Notes: generated from the sequence alone by a model not told the origin. A DNA stretch of 53,750 bases from WGMI01 sp041739275 (GCA_041739275.1 JBGSOF010000046.1:1-53750), one strand, 5' to 3'. Positions 1-8,593 are shown, counted from the stretch's first letter. Numbers and translations are program-made.

Positions 1-11
1 ATAAAAACGAA

Positions 12-144
12 GGCACAACATCGGTTTTGCAAAATAGCGGGTTTGGTGCTTCTATGACAGTTTCGTGCAAGGTTCAAATTTAGTTTTTCAAATGTACATT
101 TGTGCTGAAAAACCGCCACTTCGCAAAGCCGAGAACCGTTAACA
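12..144. repeat. attC-like imperfect palindrome (possible gene-cassette recombination site)
   Basis: Two arms about 80 bases apart are complementary. Positions 22-30 (CGGTTTTGC) pair with 123-131 (GCAAAGCCG, one G-T pair), a second block GCGG near 37-40 faces CCGC near 113-117, and the outer ends carry AAC (17-19) and GTT (138-140). Length and layout resemble the folded attC sites of integron cassettes, and a small AT-rich gene follows directly. The terminal boxes match the attC consensus only partly and no integrase is in the window, so this is a structural resemblance, not an identification. I see no gene in 1-227. Confidence 0.35.
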
Positions 145-162
145 CCCATTTTTAGACAGCCA

Positions 163-170
163 TATATTCG
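163..170 (+). promoter_or_regulatory. candidate -7 promoter element of the HNH gene
   Basis: TATATTCG matches the Bacteroidota -7 consensus TAnnTTTG at all but one fixed base and lies 57 bases upstream of the HNH start codon. The identical octamer lies upstream of the T9SS cargo gene at 743-750. I could not find a clear -33 TTG at the usual spacing. Confidence 0.3.
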
Positions 171-227
171 CAATAAGCTCATAATAATCTACGGACTGAT
201 TCGGACGCAAAGACCAGACCAATTTAA

Positions 228-530
228 ATGGACTTTCAGGTTGTTTTAATCATTATTGTAGCCTTATTGTCTTGGTTATACCAGCGTTGGGCTTTCGAAG
301 TAAAACGGGTACAAAGGCGGGATTACTACAGAAACGTATATCTGAAATCGGACGATTGGCAACGAAAGCGATATGTTGTGTTCCGGAGAGACAACTGGAA
401 ATGTATCTATTGTGGCGCGCGTGCAACACAGGTACATCACAAAAGATATGCGAAAAGAAACATTGGAAAAGAACCGATTGATTGGCTCGTTTCGGTTTGC
501 GCTTCGTGCCATGATAAACTACATCAATAA
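228..530 (+). CDS. small membrane-anchored HNH nuclease-like protein
   Basis: A 100-residue protein with one hydrophobic N-terminal segment (about residues 4-20) followed by a basic linker and an HNH-type zinc/metal module. Cys59-x2-Cys62 and Cys91-x2-Cys94 form a zinc knuckle, and the His pair 70-71 plus His95 and His99 supply the HNH-like residues. HNH proteins of this size usually cleave DNA, but a membrane anchor in front is less usual and the target is unknown. The gene is AT-richer than the metabolic genes to its right and follows the attC-like element, which suggests a horizontally acquired cassette. The ATG at 228 is the only sensible start. The family call is secure; activity is inferred. 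Confidence 0.7.
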   Translation: MDFQVVLIIIVALLSWLYQRWAFEVKRVQRRDYYRNVYLKSDDWQRKRYVVFRRDNWKCIYCGARATQVHHKRYAKRNIGKEPIDWLVSVCASCHDKLHQ

Positions 531-710
531 AAAAGCGCCTTCCCCTCCCATATCCCCTCCATGATGTACAGAATGCTAGAGTTCGTGCTGAAACACGGCT
601 GTTGACAGCGTCCTCCCATCCAGAAGGTTTTTCAGTCATTGTACCACTCCCCGAAAACCAAGCCCCCTTTCTCTGTAAACCAATGATTTAGAACCCAATG
701 TTAAACCTCC

Positions 711-725
711 GTATTCCAAGAATAC
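711..725. promoter_or_regulatory. perfect 15-bp inverted repeat upstream of the T9SS cargo gene
   Basis: GTATTC-CAA-GAATAC is a perfect dyad with a 3-base spacer. It ends 17 bases before the candidate -7 element TATATTCG at 743-750 and about 60 bases before the ATG at 784. The placement fits an operator near the -33 region. No regulator is identified. Confidence 0.35.
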
Positions 726-783
726 CCAACCCAAAATGGCCGTATATTCGTTTAACCCTCAATTTAAATTCTTTAATACCATC

Positions 784-1690
784 ATGATCAGACTTATACC
801 CCCAATTCTCCTCTCAATGCTCCTTCCGCTGACCCTATCCGGCCAGAACTGGGTATCCGAATATTTCGACAGCCCATTGTATCACATTGGTGGTGAGGTT
901 ATCCACTTGACCTACGAAGGCGACACCCCTTTGGCAGGTTGGCCCCCCGCAGAAAACCCTATTTGACCAAGCTGCCACCCAGCCCAATGCCTTGATTACC
1001 GACACCCTCGCGCCCTACCCCATCAACCAAGTCGCTCGTTTTGGGTTTGCGGTTGACAGCTACTTTCCTGGCCAAGTGCAGGTGTTGGCTGTTCAATGGA
1101 TGCAGAAAGTCGATGCCGATTTAGGAACAGACGGAGGCATTATTGAGTTCTCCCTCGACAGCGGGGTCACATGGCAGAATCCCTTTTACAATCCCACGGT
1201 ATACAACTTTTTCGGCTTTGACTATCAGTACACCGACACCTTGTCCAACGGTCAAATCGGTTTCACCGGAACCGACACGACCTGGCGCAATGTATGGTTG
1301 TGTATGTACGATCAATACCAAGGATTTAAGGTGCGCTTCACCTTCCTATCCGATTCCATCGATCAATCGAAAGAAGGATGGATGATCGACAACCTCATAT
1401 ACCAGCCAACCTTTAGCCATACCGTAGGGGAAAATACCCGCGCGAATTTTTTTAAGATCCACCCCAATCCGAGCCCGGGAAGGGTCTATATCGAAAACCA
1501 AGACCTGATTGGGCCGAACTACATCGAAAAAATGGAACTCGTCGACCTCGAAGGAAGAGTGGTGCAGCAGTGGGGAAAACGCCCCCCGGATACGCATGTG
1601 GATCTCGAGGCCCATCCCAACGGAGTCTATTTTCTCAACATCCAGACCCAGAAAAACTTCGAGTCGTTCAAAGTAATTCTGGCGCGCTAA
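784..1690 (+). pseudogene. T9SS type A sorting-domain protein, interrupted by a frameshift
   Basis: The reading frame opens at ATG 784 with a signal peptide (MIRLIPP, hydrophobic stretch, SGQN cleavage region) and runs to a TGA at 964-966. The downstream frame, shifted by one, continues the same protein without a break in sense: the first frame ends in ...AENP and the second resumes with LFDQAATQ around 959. The rest reads as a secreted beta-rich protein containing a WMIDNL motif, and it ends in a typical T9SS C-terminal sorting domain (FKIHPNPSPGRVYIEN ... GVYFLNIQT ... FKVILAR). T9SS uses this domain to export and anchor proteins at the cell surface. A single-base loss in the CCCTATTT stretch explains everything; it is either a real mutation or a sequencing error. 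Cytochrome c peroxidase follows after 6 bases. Confidence 0.7.
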
Positions 1691-1696
1691 CCCCCC

Positions 1697-2815
1697 ATGG
1701 CCCTTTCCAAGCGTGTGGGTAGAGGTTGGGGCCTCGTGCTCCCCGGGTTTGTGGTCCTCAGGTTCGTGGTCCTCGGATTTGTGGTCAGTGGAGCCTTGGC
1801 TCCAACAGCCCTCCCGGAGCCCTATCCCCTGCCCGATCTTCGGTTTTTCCCACCCCTGCCCCCCTCTCAAAATCCCCCCACCCGCGAAGGCGTCGCGCTC
1901 GGGCGCCATTTGTTTTACGACCCCATTTTAAGCGCCGATTCGAGTATTTCGTGCGCTCACTGCCACCGACAAGAAACCGCCTTTGCCGACGGAGGGGTTC
2001 GATTCAGCAAAGGCATCAGCCAACGGGAAATGAAGCGCAACACCCAACCCCTGTTCAACCTCGGCTGGTATTCCGCCTATTTCTGGGATGGAAAAGCCCC
2101 GACCCTCGAGGCGCAGGTCTTTCATCCGGTGCGCGATCCGGACGAAATGAACCTCGACTGGAAGCGCGCCTCGGAACGGATTCGCAAAAAGCCCTTCTAT
2201 CAAAAGCTCTTCCACGAGGCCTTTGGAGCCGTCCCTATCGACAGCAGCAGCATCGCCATGGCCATTGCGCAGTTTGAACAAACCCTGATTTCCGCCGATT
2301 CCAAATACGACCGCGTACTCCGGCACCAAGCCTATTTTACCCCAGACGAATACCAAGGATTCCTGCTGGTCAATCTTCAAAACAAAGGAGACTGCCTGCA
2401 TTGCCATACCACCAACCCCAATGCGCTGGGCACCACCGGCCAATTCAGCAACAACGGCTTAGACAAGAGCCCAACCCCCAAAGACTACACCGACCCGGGC
2501 AGGGCCTTGATCAGCGGTCGGGAGCAAGATGCCGGTTTGTTTCGCATCCCCTCCTTCCGCAATGTGGGCGTAACCGCGCCCTATATGCACGACGGCCGCT
2601 TCGGCACCCTGGAAGAAGTCGTCCAATTCTACAGCACGGGCGTGAACACCGGCTCCAATGTCGATACCAAGATGGGAAACGCCCACCGCGGGGGCGTTCA
2701 ACTTACCCCAGAGGAGCAGCGCAAAGTCGTCGCCTTTCTCCACACATTGACCGATTCCACCTTTTTGCGCCAACCCGAATTCGGCAATCCCTGGGGTCAG
2801 CGCGAACGGCCTTGA
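1697..2815 (+). CDS. di-haem cytochrome c peroxidase / MauG-family protein
   Basis: This 372-residue protein has an N-terminal export signal (hydrophobic stretch about residues 12-35) and two c-type haem sites, CAHCH in the first third and CLHCH in the second. Between them are family hallmarks such as FWDGKAPTLEAQ; near the C-terminus is YMHDGRFGTLEEVVQFY. Bacterial CCPs reduce hydrogen peroxide in the periplasm using electrons from small cytochromes; MauG-like members oxidise other substrates, so the precise reaction is open. It sits 6 bases after the T9SS cargo relic and probably shares its transcript. A paralogue encoded at 45268 is a lipoprotein. The signal peptide is encoded by three 15-bp near-repeats (1746-1790). 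Confidence 0.9.
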   Translation: MALSKRVGRGWGLVLPGFVVLRFVVLGFVVSGALAPTALPEPYPLPDLRFFPPLPPSQNPPTREGVALGRHLFYDPILSADSSISCAHCHRQETAFADGGVRFSKGISQREMKRNTQPLFNLGWYSAYFWDGKAPTLEAQVFHPVRDPDEMNLDWKRASERIRKKPFYQKLFHEAFGAVPIDSSSIAMAIAQFEQTLISADSKYDRVLRHQAYFTPDEYQGFLLVNLQNKGDCLHCHTTNPNALGTTGQFSNNGLDKSPTPKDYTDPGRALISGREQDAGLFRIPSFRNVGVTAPYMHDGRFGTLEEVVQFYSTGVNTGSNVDTKMGNAHRGGVQLTPEEQRKVVAFLHTLTDSTFLRQPEFGNPWGQRERP

Positions 2816-2863
2816 ACGACAGCCGTCGGTGCTCAAATCAAACTAGGATCGGGTACGCCGCTA

Positions 2864-3949
2864 TTATTCAGCAGCTTCCTCAGACGCAAAGCCCGGCGTT
2901 TCCCAAGTTTCCAATTCCCCCTTCCAGTTTGCATAGATCAGGTAAACCTCGAGATTTCCCTGGCTCAGTGCCAAGCGTTTGGCATCTTCAAAACCCGCCA
3001 CCATCAGCGCAGTCGCCCAAGCGTCGGCGCGGGTGCAGTTTGAGGCGATCACCGAAGCGCTCAGCAATTCAGACTGTTTTGGATAACCCGTTTTCGGATC
3101 GATGCTGTGCCCGTATCGCTTCTTGGTGATGGGGTCGTACCGAAAATTCCGATAGTTGCCCGAAGTCGCGAGCGCCTTGCCCGAAAGCTCAAAAACCCGT
3201 TCCAAGACCCGCTCTTGCGGTTTTCCCGGCGAGAGCGGATGGGGCTGCACCGGCCGATCGATTCCAATGCTCCACAACCGCTTATCGATGGTTTGACCGC
3301 GGGTGCGCAGCTCACCCCCCACCTCGACAAAGTAGTTCTCAATGCCCCGTTTTTCGAGCATATCGCAGAGCAAGTCGACCGTATAGCCCTGTGCGATTCC
3401 ATTGACGTCGTAGGCCGAACCCGGAGCAAGCTTCACCGTTTGACCCGATCGGCTCAACTTATCGGGGCCGCAAAGTGCCAAAACCGAATCGACTGAAGAC
3501 GAATCGGGAAAGGAACCCGGATTTTTTTGATAGAACCCCCACAGCCGAACTAAGGGAGCCACGGTGGGGTCGAACCGACCTCCCGTTGGTTTGAAAAGGG
3601 CTGTGGAGCTGTCAATCATGGCGCGAAGCAAGCCAAAACGCGACAAATTCAGAGATTCTCCCCGATTCAATCGACTCAAGGCCGACTGAGGATTCCACGC
3701 AGACAACTCGCCATCGACCGCCAAAAAGAGGCTGTCGACAGCATGCCCGAGGTTCATCCCTTCGGTAGAAACATAGCGAATAGAGTAGGTCGTTCCCTGA
3801 GCCGGACCATCGATGCGGTACTCCAAGAACTCCGGTGCAGACTCAGAACATGCCCAACTCGAGGAAATCAACGTGATTCCCACTGCGAAAAAACCAAAAA
3901 AGCGGATCGAAGAATGCTCCGACCCGCTTTTTATCACGTTTAAAATCAT
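2864..3949 (-). CDS. apbE: FAD:protein FMN transferase ApbE (lipoprotein)
   Basis: ApbE transfers FMN from FAD onto a threonine of target proteins outside the cytoplasmic membrane; here the targets are NqrB and NqrC just upstream. The 361-residue protein has a lipoprotein signal with the lipobox Cys at residue 34 (SSSWAC). ApbE motifs include the start of the fold (GPAQGTTYSIRY), a DVNGIAQGY motif in the flavin-binding region, and GGELRTRG followed by SIGIDRP. It begins 5 bases after nqrF ends, so it is the seventh gene of the nqr operon. Its first codons overlap a strong terminator-like hairpin (3897-3932). No alternative start downstream would preserve a usable signal peptide. Confidence 0.93.
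   Translation of the reverse strand: MILNVIKSGSEHSSIRFFGFFAVGITLISSSWACSESAPEFLEYRIDGPAQGTTYSIRYVSTEGMNLGHAVDSLFLAVDGELSAWNPQSALSRLNRGESLNLSRFGLLRAMIDSSTALFKPTGGRFDPTVAPLVRLWGFYQKNPGSFPDSSSVDSVLALCGPDKLSRSGQTVKLAPGSAYDVNGIAQGYTVDLLCDMLEKRGIENYFVEVGGELRTRGQTIDKRLWSIGIDRPVQPHPLSPGKPQERVLERVFELSGKALATSGNYRNFRYDPITKKRYGHSIDPKTGYPKQSELLSASVIASNCTRADAWATALMVAGFEDAKRLALSQGNLEVYLIYANWKGELETWETPGFASEEAAE
3897..3932 (-). terminator. terminator-like hairpin inside the apbE signal-peptide codons
   Basis: On the minus strand AAAAAGCGGGTCG (3932-3920) pairs with CGATCCGCTTTTT (3909-3897). This is a 13-bp stem with one G-U pair, a 10-base loop and a run of T residues at the 3' side. This has the form of an intrinsic terminator, yet it encodes apbE codons about 6-18. 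It may terminate or attenuate transcription leaving nqrF, lowering apbE expression relative to nqr. The two-sided A/T tails would let it work in both directions. Confidence 0.5.
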
Positions 3950-3954
3950 TGAAC

Positions 3955-5262
3955 TCAGCCTCCGAAATCGTCGAAGGCGACATTCTCAGCAGGAACGCCC
4001 CAATCGTCCACCATTTTGAGCACAGCAGCGTTCATCATCGGCGGGCCGCAAAAATAGAACTCAATGTCTTCAGGAGCCTGATGCTTGCTCAAGTAATTGT
4101 CGATAAATGCCTTGTGCACAAAGCCCAAAAAGCCATCCGCATCGCGGTCTTCCAAGTCTTTGGCCACTTTCCAGTTGTCTTCGGGCATCGGTTCGCTCAA
4201 CACCACATGGAACCTAAAATTTGGAAATTGCTTCTCGATTTCCCGGAAGTGCTCTACGTAAAACAGCTCTCGCTTCGAGCGACCGCCATACCAATAGCTC
4301 ACTTTGCGGCCGGTCTTCAAGGTGTGAAACAAGTGGAAGATGTGCGCGCGCAAGGGAGCCATTCCCGCTCCTCCTCCGACATACACCATCTCGCTTTGGG
4401 TGTCCTTGATGTGGAATTCACCGTAAGGGCCCGAAACCGTGACCTTATCTCCGGCCTTGAGCGAGAAGATAAACGAAGAACAGATGCCCGGATTTACGTC
4501 CATCCAACCGTTTTTCGCCTTGTCCCATGGAGGCGTGGCAATTCGGATGTTCAACATGACGATGTTTCCCTCGGCCGGGTGATTCGCCATGGAATACGCC
4601 CGAAACTGAGGCTCGTCATTTTTCATCTTCAAAGCCCAAAGATTGAATTTGTCCCAATCGGGCTTGAACTTGTCCGCGCCCGCGGGGTCTTCGGGTGAAG
4701 GGCTGATGTCAAAATCTTTAAAGTCGACGGTAATTTGGGGAACGTCGATCTGAATGTATCCCCCCGCCTCGAAGTGCATGTTTTCGCCTTCGGGCAAGCG
4801 CACGACAAACTCTTTGATGAAGGTAGCCACGTTGTAATTCGAAACCACTTCGCACTCCCATTTCTTGATGCCGAAGATTTCCTCGGGCACCTTGATGGTC
4901 ATGTCGTTCTTGATCTTTACTTGACACCCCAGGCGCCAATTGTCTTGAATTTGCTTGCGGCTAAAAAAGCCCGTTTCGGTGGGAAGAATGTCCCCCCCGC
5001 CCTCGAGCACCTGACACTTGCACATGCCGCAAGTACCTCCACCCCCGCAAGCCGAAGGCAAAAAGATCTTTTGGTTGGAAAGCGTGCCCAAAATGGTTCC
5101 GCCCGACTCCACCTCGACCAACTCTCCGTTGATGCTGAGTTTTACGGGACCCGAAGGCGACAGCTTGGCCTTGGCGGTCAACAACAGCCCGACCAAGAGC
5201 AGGATCACCGCAAAAAAGACGATGACGCTGACGAGAATTATCGAAGGTGCGGCGAGAAGCAT
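3955..5262 (-). CDS. nqrF: Na+-NQR subunit F, NADH dehydrogenase
   Basis: NqrF is the NADH-oxidising subunit: it takes electrons from NADH to FAD and a 2Fe-2S cluster before passing them to the membrane subunits. The 435-residue protein has one N-terminal membrane helix (residues 5-30) and a plant-type ferredoxin domain with cluster ligands Cys72, Cys78, Cys81 and Cys113. A ferredoxin-reductase module follows, with RAYSMANHP for FAD and VGGGAGMAPLRAH for NADH, and it ends in FDDFGG. It is somewhat longer than gammaproteobacterial NqrF (about 407 residues). It lies 9 bases after nqrE and 5 before apbE. Confidence 0.97.
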   Translation of the reverse strand: MLLAAPSIILVSVIVFFAVILLLVGLLLTAKAKLSPSGPVKLSINGELVEVESGGTILGTLSNQKIFLPSACGGGGTCGMCKCQVLEGGGDILPTETGFFSRKQIQDNWRLGCQVKIKNDMTIKVPEEIFGIKKWECEVVSNYNVATFIKEFVVRLPEGENMHFEAGGYIQIDVPQITVDFKDFDISPSPEDPAGADKFKPDWDKFNLWALKMKNDEPQFRAYSMANHPAEGNIVMLNIRIATPPWDKAKNGWMDVNPGICSSFIFSLKAGDKVTVSGPYGEFHIKDTQSEMVYVGGGAGMAPLRAHIFHLFHTLKTGRKVSYWYGGRSKRELFYVEHFREIEKQFPNFRFHVVLSEPMPEDNWKVAKDLEDRDADGFLGFVHKAFIDNYLSKHQAPEDIEFYFCGPPMMNAAVLKMVDDWGVPAENVAFDDFGG

Positions 5263-5271
5263 GGCGCGTAA

Positions 5272-5886
5272 TTAGAGTTTAATCCCCATAAAGCTCATAA
5301 AGGCCATCCCCATCAGCCCGGTAAGGATAAAGGTGATCCCCAGGCCGCGGAGCGGTGCAGGTACATTGCTGTAGCGCATTTTTTCGCGGATGGCTGCGAT
5401 GGCCACGATGGCGAGAAACCATCCCACCCCACTGCCCACGGCATACACCACCGATTCTGATGTCGAATACTGGCGCTCTTGCATAAACAAGGCGGCACCC
5501 AAGATCGAACAGTTCACCGCGATCAAGGGCAGGAAAATGCCCAACGCACCATACAAGGCCGGCGCAAATCGCTCTACCACCATTTCGACCAATTGAACCA
5601 CCGATGCAACCACCGCGATGAACATAATAAAGCTCAAAAAGCTCAAGTCGAGCGAAACAAAGTCTTCACCAAGCCAAGCTAAGGCTCCTGCTTGCAAAAC
5701 ATATCGATCGAGCAATTGGTTCAGCGGAACGGTCACCGCCAAAACGAAAATAACTGCCGCACCAAGGCCGACTGCGGTGTCCACTTTCTTGGAAACGGCC
5801 AGGTAAGAGCACATTCCGAGAAAGTATGCAAAGATCATGTTCTCAACGAAGATGCTCTTTACGAATAGGCTGAGGAGATCTTGCAT
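5272..5886 (-). CDS. nqrE: Na+-NQR subunit E
   Basis: NqrE is an integral membrane subunit of the sodium-pumping NADH:quinone reductase, homologous to RnfA, and together with NqrD it binds an intramembrane iron centre. The 204-residue protein has six predicted membrane helices and recognisable stretches such as SIFVENMIFAYFLGMCSYLAVSKK and VNCSILGAALFMQER, with the conserved cysteines (CSYL, NCSI) that ligate the cluster in this family. It is the fifth gene of the operon, 3 bases after nqrD and 9 before nqrF. Confidence 0.97.
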   Translation of the reverse strand: MQDLLSLFVKSIFVENMIFAYFLGMCSYLAVSKKVDTAVGLGAAVIFVLAVTVPLNQLLDRYVLQAGALAWLGEDFVSLDLSFLSFIMFIAVVASVVQLVEMVVERFAPALYGALGIFLPLIAVNCSILGAALFMQERQYSTSESVVYAVGSGVGWFLAIVAIAAIREKMRYSNVPAPLRGLGITFILTGLMGMAFMSFMGIKL

Positions 5887-5889
5887 GGC

Positions 5890-6567
5890 TTAAGCGTTTT
5901 CGATGAGTTTGGTATTCTTGGCGCGCTGCAGCCAAATGAGCAACCCGACGGTAATCAACGCCATGGGCGGCAAGAGCATCATGCCGTTGTTGGCATAGAA
6001 ACCGCCGTTTGCGATGTACCAAGAATCAGGAATGATCTTAAAGCCGAAAAGGGCACCGCTCCCGAGCAGTTCGCGAAAAAATGCGACAATCACCAAAATG
6101 GCTCCGTAGCCCAGACCGTTGCCGATTCCGTCCAGAAATGACTTCCAAGGGGTGTTTGCCAGCGCAAAGGCCTCGAGGCGCCCCATGACAATGCAGTTGG
6201 TGATGATCAAGCCCACAAAAACAGAGAGCTGCTTGCTGACGTCGTAGACAAACGCCTTGAGCACCTGATCCACCAAAATAACCAAAGCCGCGACCACCAC
6301 GAGCTGAACAATGATCCGAATGCGTGACGGAATGAAATTTCGCATAAACGAAATGATCAGGTTCCCAAAAGCCGTGACGGCGATTACGCTGATGGCCATG
6401 ACGATGGCGGGCTTGAGCTGCACAGTAATCGCCAGTGCCGAACACACGCCGAGCACCTGAACCGTAATGGGGTTGTTGTCGTTGAGCGGATCTGTAAGCA
6501 GCTTGCGATTCTTCTTGCTGAACAAGGGCTCGCTGACTTTCTCGACGGTTTGGACTTCTTGACTCAT
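5890..6567 (-). CDS. nqrD: Na+-NQR subunit D
   Basis: NqrD is the membrane partner of NqrE, homologous to RnfE. The 225-residue protein starts with a soluble stretch (SKKNRKLLTDPLNDNNP) and then has six membrane helices. The conserved LGVCSALAIT and ITNCIVMGRLEAFA carry the cysteines expected at the shared intramembrane iron site. The start at 6567 is supported by the MSQEVQ N-terminus and by the 13-base spacing to nqrC. Confidence 0.97.
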   Translation of the reverse strand: MSQEVQTVEKVSEPLFSKKNRKLLTDPLNDNNPITVQVLGVCSALAITVQLKPAIVMAISVIAVTAFGNLIISFMRNFIPSRIRIIVQLVVVAALVILVDQVLKAFVYDVSKQLSVFVGLIITNCIVMGRLEAFALANTPWKSFLDGIGNGLGYGAILVIVAFFRELLGSGALFGFKIIPDSWYIANGGFYANNGMMLLPPMALITVGLLIWLQRAKNTKLIENA

Positions 6568-6580
6568 CGTTCAGTCTTGA

Positions 6581-7354
6581 TTAGTAATTTAACAATGCCA
6601 CGGCTGAGCTATCGACCGCCGAACGCGCGCTGTCGAGAGCGGGTACCGCCGGCGTCGCCGGCAGTGAGGCTGATTTAAAATAATCTCGATAAGCAGAGAG
6701 GCAATCTTTCAACATGGCATCGACACCGTTCGAGGTAATCGTTCCGCCAGAAATTCCGTCGATCACATACTCTCCGCTCGATTTACCGGGCTTCTGAACC
6801 GTGATGGCCACCGCTTCGCCCTGATACACTTTTTTATTCGGGAACTGAGCCTGCCAGCCCGAAGTAGAAATCTCCGCACCGAGACCCGGGGTTTCACTTT
6901 TGTGGTCAAACGTGGCGCCATAGACGGTATTGCCATCGGGTCCGAGTGCCATATAGCCCCAAATCGGACCCCAAAGGCCCTTTCCGCGCATAGGGACAAT
7001 GTAAAACAACTTTCCATCCACATCGGCCTTAAACAATGGATAAAGGCGCTCGTTCGCGCTCTTCTTCAATTCTTCGGCCAAGTCGAGGTCAAATGCGGTG
7101 ACTCCGGCCGAAGCCATCACTTGACCGTTTTGAAGCACGAGTTCTTCGACAATGTGTTCTTCGTAGGCCTGCCCCGCTGCATCTCGCTCTACGGCCACGC
7201 CGATCGAACTCAGGATGCTTTGCTTCTTTTCAAGCACGACATTGGCGTCTTGCTTGGACTTGAGGCTGGTTGCGGCAATCGATAAAATAGCGGCGACGAG
7301 AATAACCATTCCCGAAGCGAAGGCAAAGGTGTAGCCGTTGCTATTGACGTTCAT
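6581..7354 (-). CDS. nqrC: Na+-NQR subunit C, covalent flavoprotein
   Basis: NqrC carries a covalently bound FMN on the outer face of the membrane and relays electrons between the D/E cluster and NqrB. The 257-residue protein has one N-terminal helix (about residues 8-30) and an FMN-binding domain. The flavinylation motif DGISGGT ends at Thr205, the presumed FMN attachment residue that ApbE would modify; Bacteroidota often have SGGT or SGAT here. The C-terminal tail after residue 225 is Ala/Pro/Ser-rich and looks unstructured. It lies 5 bases after nqrB. Confidence 0.97.
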   Translation of the reverse strand: MNVNSNGYTFAFASGMVILVAAILSIAATSLKSKQDANVVLEKKQSILSSIGVAVERDAAGQAYEEHIVEELVLQNGQVMASAGVTAFDLDLAEELKKSANERLYPLFKADVDGKLFYIVPMRGKGLWGPIWGYMALGPDGNTVYGATFDHKSETPGLGAEISTSGWQAQFPNKKVYQGEAVAITVQKPGKSSGEYVIDGISGGTITSNGVDAMLKDCLSAYRDYFKSASLPATPAVPALDSARSAVDSSAVALLNY

Positions 7355-7359
7355 TGTGT

Positions 7360-8559
7360 TCAGGCTTTAGCCGTGATGGGTTGTACCCTTTTGAGGCGGC
7401 GACGGACGTTGGCTTCGACGACGTAGTGGTCGATGAGCGGTGCAAAGACATTCATCAGGAGTATGGCAAGCATCATTCCCTCGGGGTATGCGGGATTAAA
7501 CACCCGGATCATAATCCCAAAAAAGCCGATGAAGAAGCCGTACCACATCTTTCCCATATTGGTCTGCGCACCACTAACGGGGTCGGTTGCCATGAAGACC
7601 GTGGCGAAGGCCCAGCTACCGATAATGAGGTGTTGCCAGAAGGGGATCGAGAGGTATGCTTGAATTTCAGGGCTGGTACCGGCACCGGCCAGTCCATTAA
7701 AAATCAGACCCATACTGAGCGCTCCAACCGCCGACATCAGCATAATTCTCCAACTTGCGATCCCTGTCCAAAGCAGGATAAACGCCCCGATGGCCACTGC
7801 AATCTTCGATGTTTCGCCTATGGAACCGGGAATCGTACCGATAATCATTTCCGCCATGCTCCAATCGGCGTACTCCGACCCTGATCTACCTGTTACCGCG
7901 AGATTGCCGAGTATGGTCGATCCGGAATATCCGTCGACTGTAGCGCCGCCTGAAGTGTTGACCCAAACCTTGTCTCCCGACATCCAGCTCGGATAAGCGA
8001 AAAACGCAAAAGCGCGCGCGGTGAGTGCTGGGTTTAAGATGTTCATCCCCGTACCTCCAAAGACTTCCTTGCCAATGACCACGGCGAAAATGGTCGAAAC
8101 GGCGACCATCCAAAGCGGGATGTCCACCGGCATGATGAGCGGTATTAACATTCCGCTGACCAAATACCCTTCGTTAATCGAGTGCTTCTTAACGATCGCG
8201 AAGGCGAACTCAACGCCCAATCCGACGGCGTAGCTCACGATCACCATGGGCATCACTTTGAGGGCTCCAAAGAGAAACATGTCCAAGAAGGGCGCATCGG
8301 CTTGGCCAAGTGCCAAGAAGTGCTGCAGACCGACGTTGTACATACCAAAGAGCAAACACGGAATCATGGCGATGATCACAGTCACCATGGTGCGCTTCAA
8401 ATCGATGGCGTCGCGGATGTGAGCCCCGCTGTGCGCCGTATGACCGGGCACGAAAGCGAAGGTTTCAAAGGCGTCGTAGACCGGATAGAGCTTTTCATAC
8501 TTTCCTCCCGGCAAAAAGTTCGGGCGAACAGTTTCAAAGAATTTGCGGGCTGCTTTCAT
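7360..8559 (-). CDS. nqrB: Na+-NQR subunit B, covalent flavoprotein and Na+ channel subunit
   Basis: NqrB is the largest membrane subunit; it holds riboflavin and a covalent FMN and forms the sodium path and the ubiquinone/menaquinone site. The 399-residue protein has about ten membrane helices. A flavinylation motif DGYSGST (residues 209-215) places FMN on Thr215; the more usual form is SGAT, with Ser in place of Ala here. Other family features are GGTGMNILNPALTARAFAFF and the C-terminal ATDPVSGAQTNMGKMWYGF. It follows nqrA by 34 bases. Confidence 0.97.
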   Translation of the reverse strand: MKAARKFFETVRPNFLPGGKYEKLYPVYDAFETFAFVPGHTAHSGAHIRDAIDLKRTMVTVIIAMIPCLLFGMYNVGLQHFLALGQADAPFLDMFLFGALKVMPMVIVSYAVGLGVEFAFAIVKKHSINEGYLVSGMLIPLIMPVDIPLWMVAVSTIFAVVIGKEVFGGTGMNILNPALTARAFAFFAYPSWMSGDKVWVNTSGGATVDGYSGSTILGNLAVTGRSGSEYADWSMAEMIIGTIPGSIGETSKIAVAIGAFILLWTGIASWRIMLMSAVGALSMGLIFNGLAGAGTSPEIQAYLSIPFWQHLIIGSWAFATVFMATDPVSGAQTNMGKMWYGFFIGFFGIMIRVFNPAYPEGMMLAILLMNVFAPLIDHYVVEANVRRRLKRVQPITAKA

Positions 8560-8593
8560 AGATATCGAGACTCTGTCTGGGTTCTAAACTCCA

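Noticed and set aside
7354..7360. SGST and SGGT in NqrB and NqrC as defective flavinylation motifs
   Set aside because: The acceptor threonine and the upstream Asp and Gly are kept; Ala is often replaced at the third position in this family.
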